Position numbers and translations under genes: made by a program. 64,000 bases of DNA, from the NCBI RefSeq assembly GCF_900166585.1, contig NZ_FVZC01000006.1:10001-74000 (forward strand). Reading direction: 5' to 3'. Positions 1 to 9,668 of this stretch are shown piece by piece. The stretch's first letter is position 1. Each line of letters starts with the position of its first letter. This stretch comes from Mesobacillus jeotgali. GTDB lineage: Bacteria > Bacillota > Bacilli > Bacillales > Cytobacillaceae. The notes below the pieces were generated by a model that had not been told where the DNA came from, ran no database searches, and worked only from the letters and a program-made list of their open reading frames with translations.

Positions 1-1
1 G

Positions 2-739
2 GTTCTTGTTCAGGTGAAGGAAATGGGTTACAAGGCACTTACAATTACGAATGTACCTGGTTCAACGCTTTCTCGTGAGGCGGACTACACGCTTCTTCTT
101 CATGCAGGCCCTGAAATCGCTGTTGCTTCAACAAAGGCTTATACAGCACAGCTTGCTGTACTGGCGATTTTAGCGGAAGTTACAGCTCGCCGACTTGGCC
201 ATGAAGTAAACTTCGATCTTGTTCAGGAATTAGGAATCGTTGCTAATGCAATGGAAGCCCTTTGCGATGACAAAGAAGAATTCGAAAGCATCGCGCGCGA
301 ATACCTTACTGTGACAAGAAACGCATTCTTCATCGGACGCGGAATCGACTTTTACGTTGGTCTAGAAGGCGCATTGAAGCTTAAGGAAATTTCGTACATC
401 CAGGCAGAAGGCTTCGCAGGCGGAGAGCTGAAGCACGGAACAATCGCCTTGATTGAAGAAGGCACACCAGTCATTGCTCTTGCAACACAAGAATTCGTCA
501 ACCTGAGCATCCGCGGAAACGTTAAAGAAGTGGCAGCGCGCGGAGCAAACCCGTGCATCATTTCTATGAGCGGACTGGAAACAGACGAAGACCGCTTCGT
601 CATTCCAGAAGTGCACAGCCTATTAACACCTCTTATCTCAGTAATCCCGCTGCAGTTGATCTCATATTATGCAGCATTGCACCGCGACTGTGACGTCGAT
701 AAGCCGCGTAACCTGGCTAAGTCGGTAACGGTTGAGTAA
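2..739 (+). CDS. glmS: GlmS C-terminal part (glutamine--fructose-6-phosphate aminotransferase), 5' truncated by window edge
   Basis: This is the C-terminal isomerase half of glucosamine-6-phosphate synthase, the cytosolic enzyme that makes GlcN-6-P for cell-wall precursors. The reading frame is open to base 2, so the gene starts before the window. Recognisable family segments are the SIS-domain stretch [15 protein letters not shown], the [21 protein letters not shown] region with E-G-ALKLKE, and the invariant C-terminal tail [12 protein letters not shown]. The usual Gram-positive protein is about 600 residues, so roughly 40% is seen. The glmS ribozyme, if present, would lie upstream, outside the window. 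Two hairpins follow the stop, the second a good terminator. Confidence 0.97.
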   Translation, partial: VLVQVKEMGYKALTITNVPGSTLSREADYTLLLHAGPEIAVASTKAYTAQLAVLAILAEVTARRLGHEVNFDLVQELGIVANAMEALCDDKEEFESIAREYLTVTRNAFFIGRGIDFYVGLEGALKLKEISYIQAEGFAGGELKHGTIALIEEGTPVIALATQEFVNLSIRGNVKEVAARGANPCIISMSGLETDEDRFVIPEVHSLLTPLISVIPLQLISYYAALHRDCDVDKPRNLAKSVTVE

Positions 740-800
740 TATTATCCTGCGGGCCTTTTCCTCCTCTAATCAGGGAGAGGCCTTCTAATAGGTTATCCGG

Positions 801-833
801 CTGGATCTCTTTTGGGATCCAGTCTTTTTATTT
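801..833 (+). terminator. Intrinsic terminator after glmS
   Basis: The inverted repeat CTGGATC...GGATCCAG is followed by TCTTTTTATTT. A weaker GGCC...GGCC hairpin lies just upstream (about 751-784). Confidence 0.85.
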
Positions 834-994
834 CCTGAAAACTTCAATCCATGCTTTACTCAGAAGAAATTATTATTCTTTATTGGTAAAACAGATACAA
901 CGAGGAATTAAATAATCTCGATAATAAAACATAAATAAACAGGGCATTTTTCCGATATAATATTTAGTCATTAAAAGGGAAGCGGGGCGATTTT

Positions 995-2251
995 GTGCTG
1001 AGAAAAGAGAACATTTATTATTTAATTCTCTTTTTATTTGTCACAAGTGCTGTTTTTTGGGGGAATCAAGTTGAAATCAGCACGAACGATTTATTCATAG
1101 CCCTATTTCTTTTTACACTTTTAACGGTCTTTAATTATCATTTGAACATTCAGTCGGAAATAAAAGGTGTAGCTACGGAATACTCTATAAATTATGGTAT
1201 AGCGATCGCTATTTATGCTGGGCCTGTTGGGGTTTTCCTTTATGAAATCTTAAATCATGTTTCCTCACTTCTGATCAATATATGGAAGAAAAAGACGAAT
1301 GACAAACCATATTTATATACCTTTTATAATATTGTAACGTTTTCAGCTGCAAACATAATAGCCTACTATCTGTACGAAAAGCTATGGCCCGTTGCTGCCC
1401 ATATTCCCTTTGGGATCTGGGTTACCTTCATTCTGATTTCAGTGGGAGCAGCATTTATTTCTGACACGATCATTCTGGTTTATTTCTGGTTAATAAAAGA
1501 AATAAAATCATGGAAAGATGCTTATCAATTTTATAATTACTGGAACTTACTTGATATTGGGAAGACCGTTTTGACAAACGGATTATTATTTGTTTTTCTT
1601 CAACAACAAGAGTGGGAGTACCTTATTGGACTGCTGGTTCTAAACTACTTTGTTAATCGCTCTATTATAATGAAAACGATTAATATCCAAGACAAGTTGG
1701 AGAGAGATAAATTTGAAACAATGGCCTATAAAGATGCTTTAACTGGGGCCAACAATAGAGCTTTTATGGACAAGAAGATCAAGGAACTGTCGAATTTGGA
1801 GCAACCGATGGGCATTGTGGTTGCAGATATTGACCGTTTTAAATTAATAAATGATACATATAACCATGCTATAGGTGATAAAGTTCTAAAATATTATGTT
1901 AAGTTCTTAACTGGCTTCTTGAAAGAGGATGACTATCTTTTCAGGAGCGGAGGGGAGGAGTTTACTTTATTTCTGCGGAACCGTACCTATCAAGAAACAT
2001 TGGACCTCCTGGAGGAAATCAGACAGGAACTCGAAAACACAAAGCTGGACATCGAATTTAATGAGGGAAATCATATAATTGCTTTTACCTCATCTTTTGG
2101 TCTCTACTTTAATAATTTTCATGAAATTTCTTCTATCGAAAAAGGATATATATACGCGGATAATCTTTTGTTGAAATCAAAGCATCTGGGAAGAAACCGT
2201 ATTACCGGAGAAAATGGTATAGATGAAAATTCTAATGGTAAAGGCAATTAA
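995..2251 (+). CDS. Membrane-anchored GGDEF diguanylate cyclase
   Basis: Predicted to make cyclic di-GMP from two GTP at the membrane. The N-terminal half (about residues 5-225) holds seven or so hydrophobic segments and no recognised sensor signature. The C-terminal GGDEF domain starts near residue 245: FKLINDTYNHAIGDKVL is the nucleotide/metal-binding region, and the active-site loop RSGGEEF (R317-F323) is the accepted GGEEF variant. The inhibitory I-site RxxD normally found just before it reads KEDD, so product inhibition may be lost. The GTG start at 995 follows AAAAGGGA/GCGGGG; no better start is seen. The gene is monocistronic, with its own terminator. Confidence 0.88.
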   Translation: MLRKENIYYLILFLFVTSAVFWGNQVEISTNDLFIALFLFTLLTVFNYHLNIQSEIKGVATEYSINYGIAIAIYAGPVGVFLYEILNHVSSLLINIWKKKTNDKPYLYTFYNIVTFSAANIIAYYLYEKLWPVAAHIPFGIWVTFILISVGAAFISDTIILVYFWLIKEIKSWKDAYQFYNYWNLLDIGKTVLTNGLLFVFLQQQEWEYLIGLLVLNYFVNRSIIMKTINIQDKLERDKFETMAYKDALTGANNRAFMDKKIKELSNLEQPMGIVVADIDRFKLINDTYNHAIGDKVLKYYVKFLTGFLKEDDYLFRSGGEEFTLFLRNRTYQETLDLLEEIRQELENTKLDIEFNEGNHIIAFTSSFGLYFNNFHEISSIEKGYIYADNLLLKSKHLGRNRITGENGIDENSNGKGN

Positions 2252-2283
2252 CCTATTAAAATTAGGTTGTTGCTTTTTTTAGT
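2250..2283 (+). terminator. Intrinsic terminator after GGDEF gene
   Basis: AACCTA...TAGGTT stem, then TTGCTTTTTTT; it overlaps the stop codon of the cyclase gene. Confidence 0.75.
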
Positions 2284-2402
2284 TTTAGCGTGGTTGCCCC
2301 ATGAACGGGCCGCTGCTTATTTGCATGTATCTTGTTTTCATTGAAGAAGCAGTTTTTTACAATAACAAGTGTGTTCTAATATAAAGACATCCAGCAAACA
2401 TT

Positions 2403-2440
2403 AGAATAAAGCCTGCCGATTTGACGGACAGGCCTATTCT
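2403..2440 (-). terminator. Terminator of the S15 hydrolase gene
   Basis: Nested inverted repeat AGAATA-GCCTG-CCG...CGG-CAGGC-TATTCT immediately downstream of the minus-strand stop codon. No long U tract, so efficiency is uncertain. Confidence 0.6.
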
Positions 2441-2441
2441 A

Positions 2442-4235
2442 TCATTCCTCCACCACCGGCAGCACAATCGATGATGGGTATTTGGAGTTATTTAAAATGG
2501 TTGCAAATCCGCCGAGCTGGTCGAGCAGCTGTGGTACAGGCGACATGGAATGAGGGAAGTCGCTTGGCCCGATGGCAACCCGAAGTCTGTGCCCTTCTTT
2601 GATGACGAAGTTGCTAGGGAAAATTTCAATGTCCATTTCCATAACTTCATATGGTTTGACTTCCTTCGACGCTGACTTTGTAAATGGGTGCCATGGCTGG
2701 ATATTCTCTCCATCAAGGAAGCGGCTCTTGCTTTCATCGACTGACCTATGTGAGGCTGCAAGCCAGCCTGCAGTGATTTCACGTGAAGTCCCATCTGGCG
2801 CAACATCGGTCACACGAACAGACAAAACCAGTTCCCTGGCTGTTGTTTTTGCAAAAATGTTCGCGGCAATCGGACCGGAGATGCGAAGGTCAGCATTGAC
2901 CGGTGCTGTCGTATAGGTGAGTTCCATGGTTTCGGTCAGGCGATTGTCCTTCGTACATGGCAGGGCATCTGGTATTCCCGCCATCCACTGATTCGTGCTT
3001 CCTGAGCAGATACCATTCAGCGGCTGCTGAAGCATCGTCCGTGAGGGTTCCGCAGATGAAGGAGAATCTTTCGTCAAAAGATTACCGCGGCGCAGATAAA
3101 ACTTCTCAGCATTCACATTCTTATGAGGCCATCCAGGCTGGACCTCGAACCGATCCTCACCAAGGACATATTGAGTGACATCAGGTATTTTGTTGATGTT
3201 CGTGTTCATTCCCATCAAATACTGGTCGAACCACCTTAAGGCGAGCTGGTCAAGGGCTGGCACATTGTCGGCAGGAAGACCGCTGCCATAAGTACCATGC
3301 GTCCAGTTGCCCATGAGAAGCTTTGTTTGGATACCGTTTGCTTTTAATTTTTCATATAGAAGCGGGGTGCCGCGCTGGAAGAGGTCATGGAGTCCGCCTG
3401 TGAAAAATGCAGGGACTTTAATTTGGTCTGCCACTGACAAGGGAGACCTCAGCTGTGCTGCAGGGCCATTGTAAGCAAATTCACCGCCAGTAATGGCGGA
3501 GCTCAGAGTGCTCACAGGAAAGCCAAGTGTCTGTCCTGTATGGTTTAACAATACTGTCGTTCCCATGATTGGATCTGACAGAGTATAGGAAGGCGGCAGC
3601 AGGCCACTGCCTGTAACAAGTCCAAGCCAGAGCGGGATGAATCCAGTGTTGATCAACCCGCCGGACATAAGGATATCGCGATACATATCACCCATCGGCA
3701 CGATTGGAAAAATAGCTTTCAGGCCCTCAGGCTGCTGGGCAGCAGTTAAAAGCTGGTTGATGGCCCGGTAAGAGGAGCCGTATAATCCGACCTTTCCGCT
3801 GCTCCATGACTGGCTCGCTGCCCATTCAACGAGTTCCTTGCCATCACGCTGTTCGGCTTCTCCAAAGGAATCCCATGCACCCTGTGATGCGCCGGTTCCC
3901 CGGACATCAACGATCACATGTGCATAGCCGCGTTTAATAAAATATTCGTTAAGATTTTCAGAGCTGCTTACATTTTTGTTATAAGGGGTTTGCGTGAGAA
4001 TGACCGGGAATGGTCCTGGTCCATCTGGAAGGTGGACATCGGCAGCTAAAATAACCCCATCCCTCATAGTGATGAAAATATCTTTCTTTGTTATAACACT
4101 TGAATACTGTTCCGGGCGGTCATAAAGGGTGCTTTCCCACTCCTGTCCTGAAGCGGCCTGGGATGAGGCAGGACCAGTAAATAGGCTGAACATGACCATA
4201 AAAATAATCGATAAAGGCATTAGTTTCATCAGCAA
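2442..4235 (-). CDS. Secreted CocE/NonD (peptidase S15) family serine hydrolase
   Basis: Alpha/beta hydrolase of the X-Pro dipeptidyl-peptidase/cocaine esterase superfamily, presumably exported. Residues 1-30 form a signal peptide (MLMKLMP start, hydrophobic core, cleavage after ...SQAAS). The nucleophile elbow is GLYGSSYRA (Ser near 155; the family motif is GxSYxG, here ending in Ala). The catalytic Asp is in FTGGLHDLFQRG and the His in GNWTHGTYG. The C-terminal third is the jelly-roll domain typical of the family. At 597 aa it matches family length. It is a single gene with AGGAGG-like ribosome site on the minus strand (CAGGAGGCTTGCTG before ATG). The substrate cannot be inferred. Confidence 0.85.
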   Translation of the reverse strand: MLMKLMPLSIIFMVMFSLFTGPASSQAASGQEWESTLYDRPEQYSSVITKKDIFITMRDGVILAADVHLPDGPGPFPVILTQTPYNKNVSSSENLNEYFIKRGYAHVIVDVRGTGASQGAWDSFGEAEQRDGKELVEWAASQSWSSGKVGLYGSSYRAINQLLTAAQQPEGLKAIFPIVPMGDMYRDILMSGGLINTGFIPLWLGLVTGSGLLPPSYTLSDPIMGTTVLLNHTGQTLGFPVSTLSSAITGGEFAYNGPAAQLRSPLSVADQIKVPAFFTGGLHDLFQRGTPLLYEKLKANGIQTKLLMGNWTHGTYGSGLPADNVPALDQLALRWFDQYLMGMNTNINKIPDVTQYVLGEDRFEVQPGWPHKNVNAEKFYLRRGNLLTKDSPSSAEPSRTMLQQPLNGICSGSTNQWMAGIPDALPCTKDNRLTETMELTYTTAPVNADLRISGPIAANIFAKTTARELVLSVRVTDVAPDGTSREITAGWLAASHRSVDESKSRFLDGENIQPWHPFTKSASKEVKPYEVMEMDIEIFPSNFVIKEGHRLRVAIGPSDFPHSMSPVPQLLDQLGGFATILNNSKYPSSIVLPVVEE

Positions 4236-4317
4236 GCCTCCTGTAACGGTTATATATTCATCTTACGAAAAACCTGACCACACTTATATCCCTATAAATG
4301 TCGTGTTCTATTTTTAG

Positions 4318-4364
4318 ACAAAAAAATGCAGTGTGACTCATGTGAATCACACTGCCGCATTTTC
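4318..4364 (-). terminator. Strong terminator after the M14 peptidase gene
   Basis: Long stem GCAGTGTGA-TCAC/…/TCACACTGC flanked by A-runs on one side and T-runs on the other, so it can act on both strands. It directly follows the minus-strand stop. Confidence 0.85.
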
Positions 4365-5429
4365 TTATTCGTCCGCCTCTTCATTCTGTCTGCTTGTCTG
4401 CTGAGGGAGCGTATCCCAGAAGCTTGTATCAGCTGTTTCTATTGAACCATCCGCAATTGCTTTAACCGTCTCATCCAGTGTAAGGATCGTCTGCTTGATC
4501 AGATAGCCATTGCTCTTCTGGCCAAGAGCGTATGATTCAATGTAATGGTCGGACATGCCGCGCATTTCGAATAAAAGTGTAGAGATGTCATATCGTACAG
4601 CCGCACCGTTACGTCCGATATTCGCTCCTGAACCCCCATTGTATTTGCCGATGTGGCCCCAGCCTGTTTCCTCGAGAGTGTTGTACACTACTGCACCGAG
4701 TTTCTTGGAGCGCTCAAGCACCTCAGGCTTCACGTTTGCATTTGTTGGGTAAAGAATCGATCCTGATACTAGCTCGCCTTCGGTCTCACTAAGGGTGCCC
4801 TGGTGATGAAGGTCAATCATATAGTCAATGTCATATTTGGCAAAAACGTTTTCATGAAGCGCGCGTACTTCGGGCTCCATGTCGCTGGTCGCTTTATCAT
4901 GTTCGCGGTTAAGGTCTACCTTATTTGCATTATAGCGGGTGAGGTGGCGGTCGCCATCCGCATGGTAGTCTTCAAGAGAGAAGTCTACATCTCCCATTGC
5001 CCCATCTGCATTGAGCATTGGAATTACAAGGATGTTCACATTTTCAAGTACACCGCTTGTTTTGCCAGTACCTAAATGTTTGATGAATTCCAGGGCACCC
5101 TCAGTGGTAAGCTGTTCATTTCCGTGTTGCTGAGTGAGGAACAGTACCGTTGGATTCTCTGGATTGGAGACGTACTTTGCCATGTAGATGTCACGGCCCT
5201 TGACGGTCTGTCCGATCACTTCAAGGTTCAATGCTTCTTGTTTGGCATCCTGGGTTTTCAGATAATCTACAAAGCTATCATATGTATGCAGGATGGAAGT
5301 TTGAACCGAACCGTTCCCGGCAGAAGGACCATTTCCAACGGCACCTGCTGGAAGTGAAACAGCTGTCATCGCACCTAGAGCCATCAAGCTTGATAAGGAT
5401 ACTGATAATACTTTCTTTTTTAAAGTCAT
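4365..5429 (-). CDS. Secreted M14-family zinc carboxypeptidase
   Basis: Exported metallocarboxypeptidase. After a signal peptide (MTLKKKVLSVSLSSLMALG... cleaved near ...PAGA), the catalytic domain shows the zinc ligands HxxE in LTQQHGNEQ and the third ligand His in YMIDLHHQG, the substrate-binding Asn-Arg pair in LNREH, and the general base Glu in TLLFEMRG. The start is taken at the third in-frame ATG because GGAGG lies seven bases before it; the longer possible starts lie on or upstream of this ribosome site. Length 354 aa. The C-terminus is acidic (NEEADE). It is separately transcribed, with a terminator at its 3' end. Confidence 0.88.
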   Translation of the reverse strand: MTLKKKVLSVSLSSLMALGAMTAVSLPAGAVGNGPSAGNGSVQTSILHTYDSFVDYLKTQDAKQEALNLEVIGQTVKGRDIYMAKYVSNPENPTVLFLTQQHGNEQLTTEGALEFIKHLGTGKTSGVLENVNILVIPMLNADGAMGDVDFSLEDYHADGDRHLTRYNANKVDLNREHDKATSDMEPEVRALHENVFAKYDIDYMIDLHHQGTLSETEGELVSGSILYPTNANVKPEVLERSKKLGAVVYNTLEETGWGHIGKYNGGSGANIGRNGAAVRYDISTLLFEMRGMSDHYIESYALGQKSNGYLIKQTILTLDETVKAIADGSIETADTSFWDTLPQQTSRQNEEADE

Positions 5430-5456
5430 ATTCATTCCTCCTAAAATAGTAGACAC

Positions 5457-5789
5457 AAATAGATTTTACTGAAAATTATAAAAATAATTAATAGAGTAAG
5501 CTGCCTATTTTTAAGACAAATTTCGTGGTTCGAAATAAGTAAAAAAGAAGGAGTTTACAACATGATCATTTTGGTTAGGACCCAATCAATTAGGACATAA
5601 GTAATTGGTTTTGTCTGTTAACTGCCGTTTTTAATAAAATTCTATATTATATTTTAATTTCTATGGCAAAAAAATATTTTAGTACTAGACGAAGAAGCCT
5701 AGTATAATGTACAATTTTTCTGAATATTAGTTTTATTGGGAAAAGTTTGATATTTAGTTTTCCGAAATTTAAATTGGGGGGAAAGCAAA
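5457..5789. other. Intergenic region with livJ promoter candidate
   Basis: AT-rich spacer between divergent genes. The best plus-strand -10 is TATAAT at 5703-5708, with a weak -35 (TTAGTA at 5679-5684, 18 bp spacing). The -10 overlaps the right arm of the perfect inverted repeat TACTAG-N10-CTAGTA (5683-5704), a plausible operator for amino-acid control. No coding sequence is supported here. Confidence 0.4.
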
Positions 5790-6953
5790 ATGAGAAAAAG
5801 AAGATTAGCAGGAATTTTTCTATCGTTTTCGTTAATAGCCGGGGCAATGGCCGGATGCGGCGGAACAAAGAGCAGCGGGGGTTCTGGCGACACGATTAAA
5901 GTCGGCGCAAACATTGAACTCTCTGGCGGAGTGGCTTCTTATGGACAATCTATCTCGGAAGGGTTGGAACTCGCTCTGGAGGAAATTAACAAAAAGGGAA
6001 TTGACGGCAAGAAGATTGAGCTGGTAAAAGTGGATAACAAGTCAGATGCGGCAGAAGCAACAAACGGCGCCATCAAGCTTGTTAACCAGGATAAGGTTGT
6101 GGCCATCATAGGCGCGGCAACTTCTACAAATACGCTTGCCCAGGTGCAGGTGGCCCAGGATAACAAGGTTCCGCTCATTACTCCAACTGGAACAAATCCA
6201 GATATCACTAATAAAGACGGCAAGCTGAATGACTATGTTTTCAGGACTTGTTTCATTGACCCATTCCAGGGGACAGTAGCTGCGAATTTTGCAGAAAAAG
6301 ACTTGGGATCTAAAAAAGCGGCTGTATTCATTGACAGTGCAAGTGACTACTCAAAGGGGCTTGCTGCTTCATTCAAGGAAGCATACAAAGGAGAAATAGT
6401 TGCTGAGGAAGCTTATGTAGCTAAAGATACAGATTTCAGCGCTACATTGACTCGAATCAAATCAGCAAATCCGGATTTCATCTTCCTTCCTGGTTATTAT
6501 GAAGAAGTTGGTTTAATCATTAAGCAGGCTCGTGAACTTGGAATCGATGTTCCTTTCATGGGCGGAGATGGCTGGGATTCTCCTAAGCTTGTAGAAATCG
6601 CTGGAGGAGATGCCCTTAATAACACATATATCACAAATCACTATTCTGCTGGGGATAAATCAGAGAATATCCAGAAGTTCGTAGAAGCATTCAAAGGAAA
6701 GTACAAAGGCAAGACTCCGGATGCCTTCGCAGCCCTAGGATATGATACGGCTTATTATCTTGCTGATGCCATTAAGCGCGCAGGAAGCGCTGACCCTGCA
6801 AAGATCCAAGCAGCATTAGAGAAGACTAAGGATCTTCAACTAGTTTCCGGTAAACTTACATTAGATAAAAACCATGACCCTGTTAAATCTGCTGCCATTC
6901 TTGTTTATGAAGATGGACAGCAAAATTTCAAAACAAACGTAGCTCCTGAATAA
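5790..6953 (+). CDS. livJ: Branched-chain amino acid ABC transporter, substrate-binding lipoprotein (LivJ/LivK type)
   Basis: Periplasmic-binding-protein fold lipoprotein that captures leucine/isoleucine/valine or a similar amino acid outside the membrane and delivers it to LivHM. The signal ends in the lipobox AMAGC (Cys near residue 23), followed by a flexible Gly/Ser linker (GGTKSSGGSGD). The mature domain has the family hallmarks IKVGANIELSGGVASYGQ, AAEATNGAIKLVNQDKVVAIIGA and TPTGTNPD. GGGGGG ribosome site before ATG. First gene of the livJHMGF operon; only 92 bases separate it from livH. Confidence 0.95.
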   Translation: MRKRRLAGIFLSFSLIAGAMAGCGGTKSSGGSGDTIKVGANIELSGGVASYGQSISEGLELALEEINKKGIDGKKIELVKVDNKSDAAEATNGAIKLVNQDKVVAIIGAATSTNTLAQVQVAQDNKVPLITPTGTNPDITNKDGKLNDYVFRTCFIDPFQGTVAANFAEKDLGSKKAAVFIDSASDYSKGLAASFKEAYKGEIVAEEAYVAKDTDFSATLTRIKSANPDFIFLPGYYEEVGLIIKQARELGIDVPFMGGDGWDSPKLVEIAGGDALNNTYITNHYSAGDKSENIQKFVEAFKGKYKGKTPDAFAALGYDTAYYLADAIKRAGSADPAKIQAALEKTKDLQLVSGKLTLDKNHDPVKSAAILVYEDGQQNFKTNVAPE

Positions 6954-7045
6954 GCAGGAGAATGAGAGGGGGGCTGTCAATGTCCTCCTTTTCTTATATG
7001 AACTGTAAATACTGTATTGAAAATGCATTCAAGGGGAGTTCATTT

Positions 7046-7924
7046 ATGGAACTTGTACAGCAATTAGTGAATGGAATTTCGTTGGGCAGCATATATGCCT
7101 TGATTGCCCTTGGCTATACTATGGTTTATGGCATCGTAAAATTAATCAATTTTGCACATGGAGACGTTTTTATGGTAGGTGCCTTTGTAGGCTTCTATTC
7201 TATCAAAATATTGGAACTATCCTTTTTCCCGGCACTGCTTATATCCATGGCAGTTTGTGCTTTGTTCGGAATGCTCATCGAGCGTATTGCGTATAAGCCG
7301 CTGCGGAATGCAACACGCATAGCGGCGCTGATAACAGCAATTGGTGTATCGCTGCTGATTGAGTATGGCGTCATCTATGGCCGCGGTGCTCAGCCTGAAG
7401 CCTATCCTAGAGACGTGCTGCCAAAAGAAACGATTGACATTTTCGGGTTGTCTATATCCAGTCAATCTCTGTTCATTCTTGGGGTATCTGTAGCGCTTAT
7501 GGTCATTCTCCAATTTATCGTCCATAAGACTAAAATCGGAAAGGCGATGCGCGCAGTATCCCACGATGCAGAGGCAGCCAAGCTAATGGGGATCAATGTT
7601 GATAATACAATCTCTGCAACATTTGCAATTGGTTCTGCACTTGCAGGTGCTGCTGGTGTCATTTTTGGCACTTACTATATTAAAATCGAACCGCTGATGG
7701 GAATCATTCCTGGACTGAAGGCTTTTGTCGCCGCAGTTCTTGGCGGAATCGGAATCATCCCTGGAGCGATGGTCGGCGGCCTGCTGCTTGGGGTCATCGA
7801 GGCACTTGTTTCTGCATTTGGTTATTCCTTATGGCGTGATGGAGTCGCCTTTATAGTCCTTATCCTTATACTGATTTTCCTTCCGTCTGGCTTGTTTGGG
7901 AAAAACATTAAAGAGAAAGTGTAA
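7046..7924 (+). CDS. livH: Branched-chain amino acid ABC permease LivH
   Basis: Integral membrane permease, about eight helices, pairing with LivM. Diagnostic motifs are NGISLGSIYALIALGYTMVYGIVKLINFAHGD at the N-terminus and the EAA-like loop AVSHDAEAAKLMGINVD that contacts the ATPases. Although the frame is open from 6962, the start is placed at ATG 7046 because AAGGGGAG precedes it and the family begins with MELVQQLVNG. The upstream Cys-containing extension has no family counterpart. 292 aa. Confidence 0.95.
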   Translation: MELVQQLVNGISLGSIYALIALGYTMVYGIVKLINFAHGDVFMVGAFVGFYSIKILELSFFPALLISMAVCALFGMLIERIAYKPLRNATRIAALITAIGVSLLIEYGVIYGRGAQPEAYPRDVLPKETIDIFGLSISSQSLFILGVSVALMVILQFIVHKTKIGKAMRAVSHDAEAAKLMGINVDNTISATFAIGSALAGAAGVIFGTYYIKIEPLMGIIPGLKAFVAAVLGGIGIIPGAMVGGLLLGVIEALVSAFGYSLWRDGVAFIVLILILIFLPSGLFGKNIKEKV

Positions 7925-7939
7925 AGGGGAGGACTGGCT

Positions 7940-8914
7940 ATGAAATTATTCAATCAATCCAAAAGCTTCTGGCTCTCTATCCTGCTGTCTCTGGCCGCAT
8001 TCGGAATCGTACAAGCATTGATTTTGACAGGTATTTTGAACGGTTTCTATGTAAACACAATAACATTTATTGCGATTAATATTATCCTTGCTGTCAGCTT
8101 GCACCTCATCATAGGCATTACAGGGCAATTCTCAATAGGTCATGCAGGTTTTTTAGCCGTCGGAGCTTACGCATCTGCTATCATCACGATGAAGCTGCAG
8201 CTTCCATTTTCTGCAGCCATCATTATAGCAGGGCTATCTGCTGCATTTACAGGACTTCTCATTGGCATTCCAAGCTTGCGCCTGAAGGGTGATTACCTTG
8301 CAATCGCTACACTGGGATTCGGAGAAATCGTCCGTATTGTCCTTCTTAATGTTGATTATGTTGGCGGGGCTAGCGGCATGCAGGTATCGCATTTAACAAC
8401 ATGGGGCTGGGCGTTTGCATGTATGCTGATTACAATTATCGTCATTGTCAACTTTACTAATTCAACCCATGGAAGGGCCTGTATTTCCATAAGAGAAGAT
8501 GAAACGGCTGCGGATGCAATGGGAATCAATACAACTCTCTACAAGGTAGTCGCATTTGCGATCGGCGCTTTCTTTGCAGGTGTAGCTGGGGCACTTTACG
8601 CCCACAACTTTTACATTATCCAGCCATCGAATTTTGGCTTCCTGAAATCATTTGATATCCTGATATTCGTTGTTCTTGGAGGACTTGGAAGCCTTTCGGG
8701 TTCTGTCATCGCTGCTATCCTGCTTACGATTGTTTCAACGTTCCTTCAGGAATATCCTGAGACAAGGATGATTATCTACAGCCTTGTTCTTATTGTTACT
8801 ATGCTGTACAGGCCGCAGGGTTTAATGGGAACACGTGAAATTACTTCACTGTTTAAGAAGCGAAAGGCAGCAGAAGGAGGAACACACGATGGCTCAAAGC
8901 ACACCGTTGCTTAA
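7940..8914 (+). CDS. livM: Branched-chain amino acid ABC permease LivM
   Basis: Second permease subunit, 324 aa, about nine to ten helices. Family signature [21 protein letters not shown] and the coupling loop [16 protein letters not shown] are clear; the C-terminus LYRPQGLMG is typical. AGGGGAGG lies before the ATG. Its last 26 bases overlap livG, suggesting coupled translation. Confidence 0.95.
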   Translation: MKLFNQSKSFWLSILLSLAAFGIVQALILTGILNGFYVNTITFIAINIILAVSLHLIIGITGQFSIGHAGFLAVGAYASAIITMKLQLPFSAAIIIAGLSAAFTGLLIGIPSLRLKGDYLAIATLGFGEIVRIVLLNVDYVGGASGMQVSHLTTWGWAFACMLITIIVIVNFTNSTHGRACISIREDETAADAMGINTTLYKVVAFAIGAFFAGVAGALYAHNFYIIQPSNFGFLKSFDILIFVVLGGLGSLSGSVIAAILLTIVSTFLQEYPETRMIIYSLVLIVTMLYRPQGLMGTREITSLFKKRKAAEGGTHDGSKHTVA

Positions 8915-9668
8915 AGTAGATAATGCCGGGATCAGGTTCGGAGGCCTGAGAGCGGTCGCAGATGTCAATGTTGAACTGTATCCAGGAGAACTTGTAGGCC
9001 TTATTGGCCCGAATGGTGCTGGTAAAACTACATTCTTCAACCTTCTCACAGGAGTTTATGTACCAACAGAAGGGAGCATCCTGCTGAACGGAGAAAAGCT
9101 TAATAAGCTTGCGCCGTATAGAATAACAAGAAAAGGCATCAGCCGTACGTTTCAGAATATCCGCCTATTTGGGGAACTATCTGTGATAGATAATGTAAAA
9201 GTAGCTTACCATTCACTTGCCAAACATTCTATCCTCAGTTCGATCTTACGCTTGCCGCCGCATTTTTTAGGTGAAAGAGAGATGGATGAAAAAGCGGTGG
9301 ATTTCCTTAAAATTTTCGGGCTTGACCGTTATAAGGATGAAAAAGCGAAAAACCTGCCATATGGGCAGCAGCGCCGTCTGGAGATAGCCCGCGCTCTCGC
9401 TGCAAATCCCAAATTGCTGCTGCTGGATGAGCCGGCTGCAGGGATGAATCCTCAGGAAACAAAAGAGCTAATGAAGCTTATTGCGCTAATCCGTGAAAAG
9501 TTTGATTTGACAGTTCTCCTGATTGAACACGATATGGGACTTGTTATGGGAGTTTGCGAACGTATTTATGTATTGGATCATGGCCAATTGATCGCCCAGG
9601 GGACACCTGAGGAAATAAGGAATAATCCGAAAGTCATCGAAGCGTACCTGGGTGAGGAGGTTTCATAA
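8889..9668 (+). CDS. livG: Branched-chain amino acid ABC transporter ATPase LivG
   Basis: Cytosolic ATP-binding subunit, 259 aa. Walker A GPNGAGKT, LivG-specific [12 protein letters not shown], signature region [15 protein letters not shown] (a degenerate ABC signature usual for LivG), Walker [14 protein letters not shown], and the switch His in LIEHDMG. ATG 8889 is chosen over the upstream frame opening because GGAGG is nine bases before it and the protein then aligns with the family start ([10 protein letters not shown]). The stop overlaps the livF start (TAATG). Confidence 0.96.
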   Translation: MAQSTPLLKVDNAGIRFGGLRAVADVNVELYPGELVGLIGPNGAGKTTFFNLLTGVYVPTEGSILLNGEKLNKLAPYRITRKGISRTFQNIRLFGELSVIDNVKVAYHSLAKHSILSSILRLPPHFLGEREMDEKAVDFLKIFGLDRYKDEKAKNLPYGQQRRLEIARALAANPKLLLLDEPAAGMNPQETKELMKLIALIREKFDLTVLLIEHDMGLVMGVCERIYVLDHGQLIAQGTPEEIRNNPKVIEAYLGEEVS

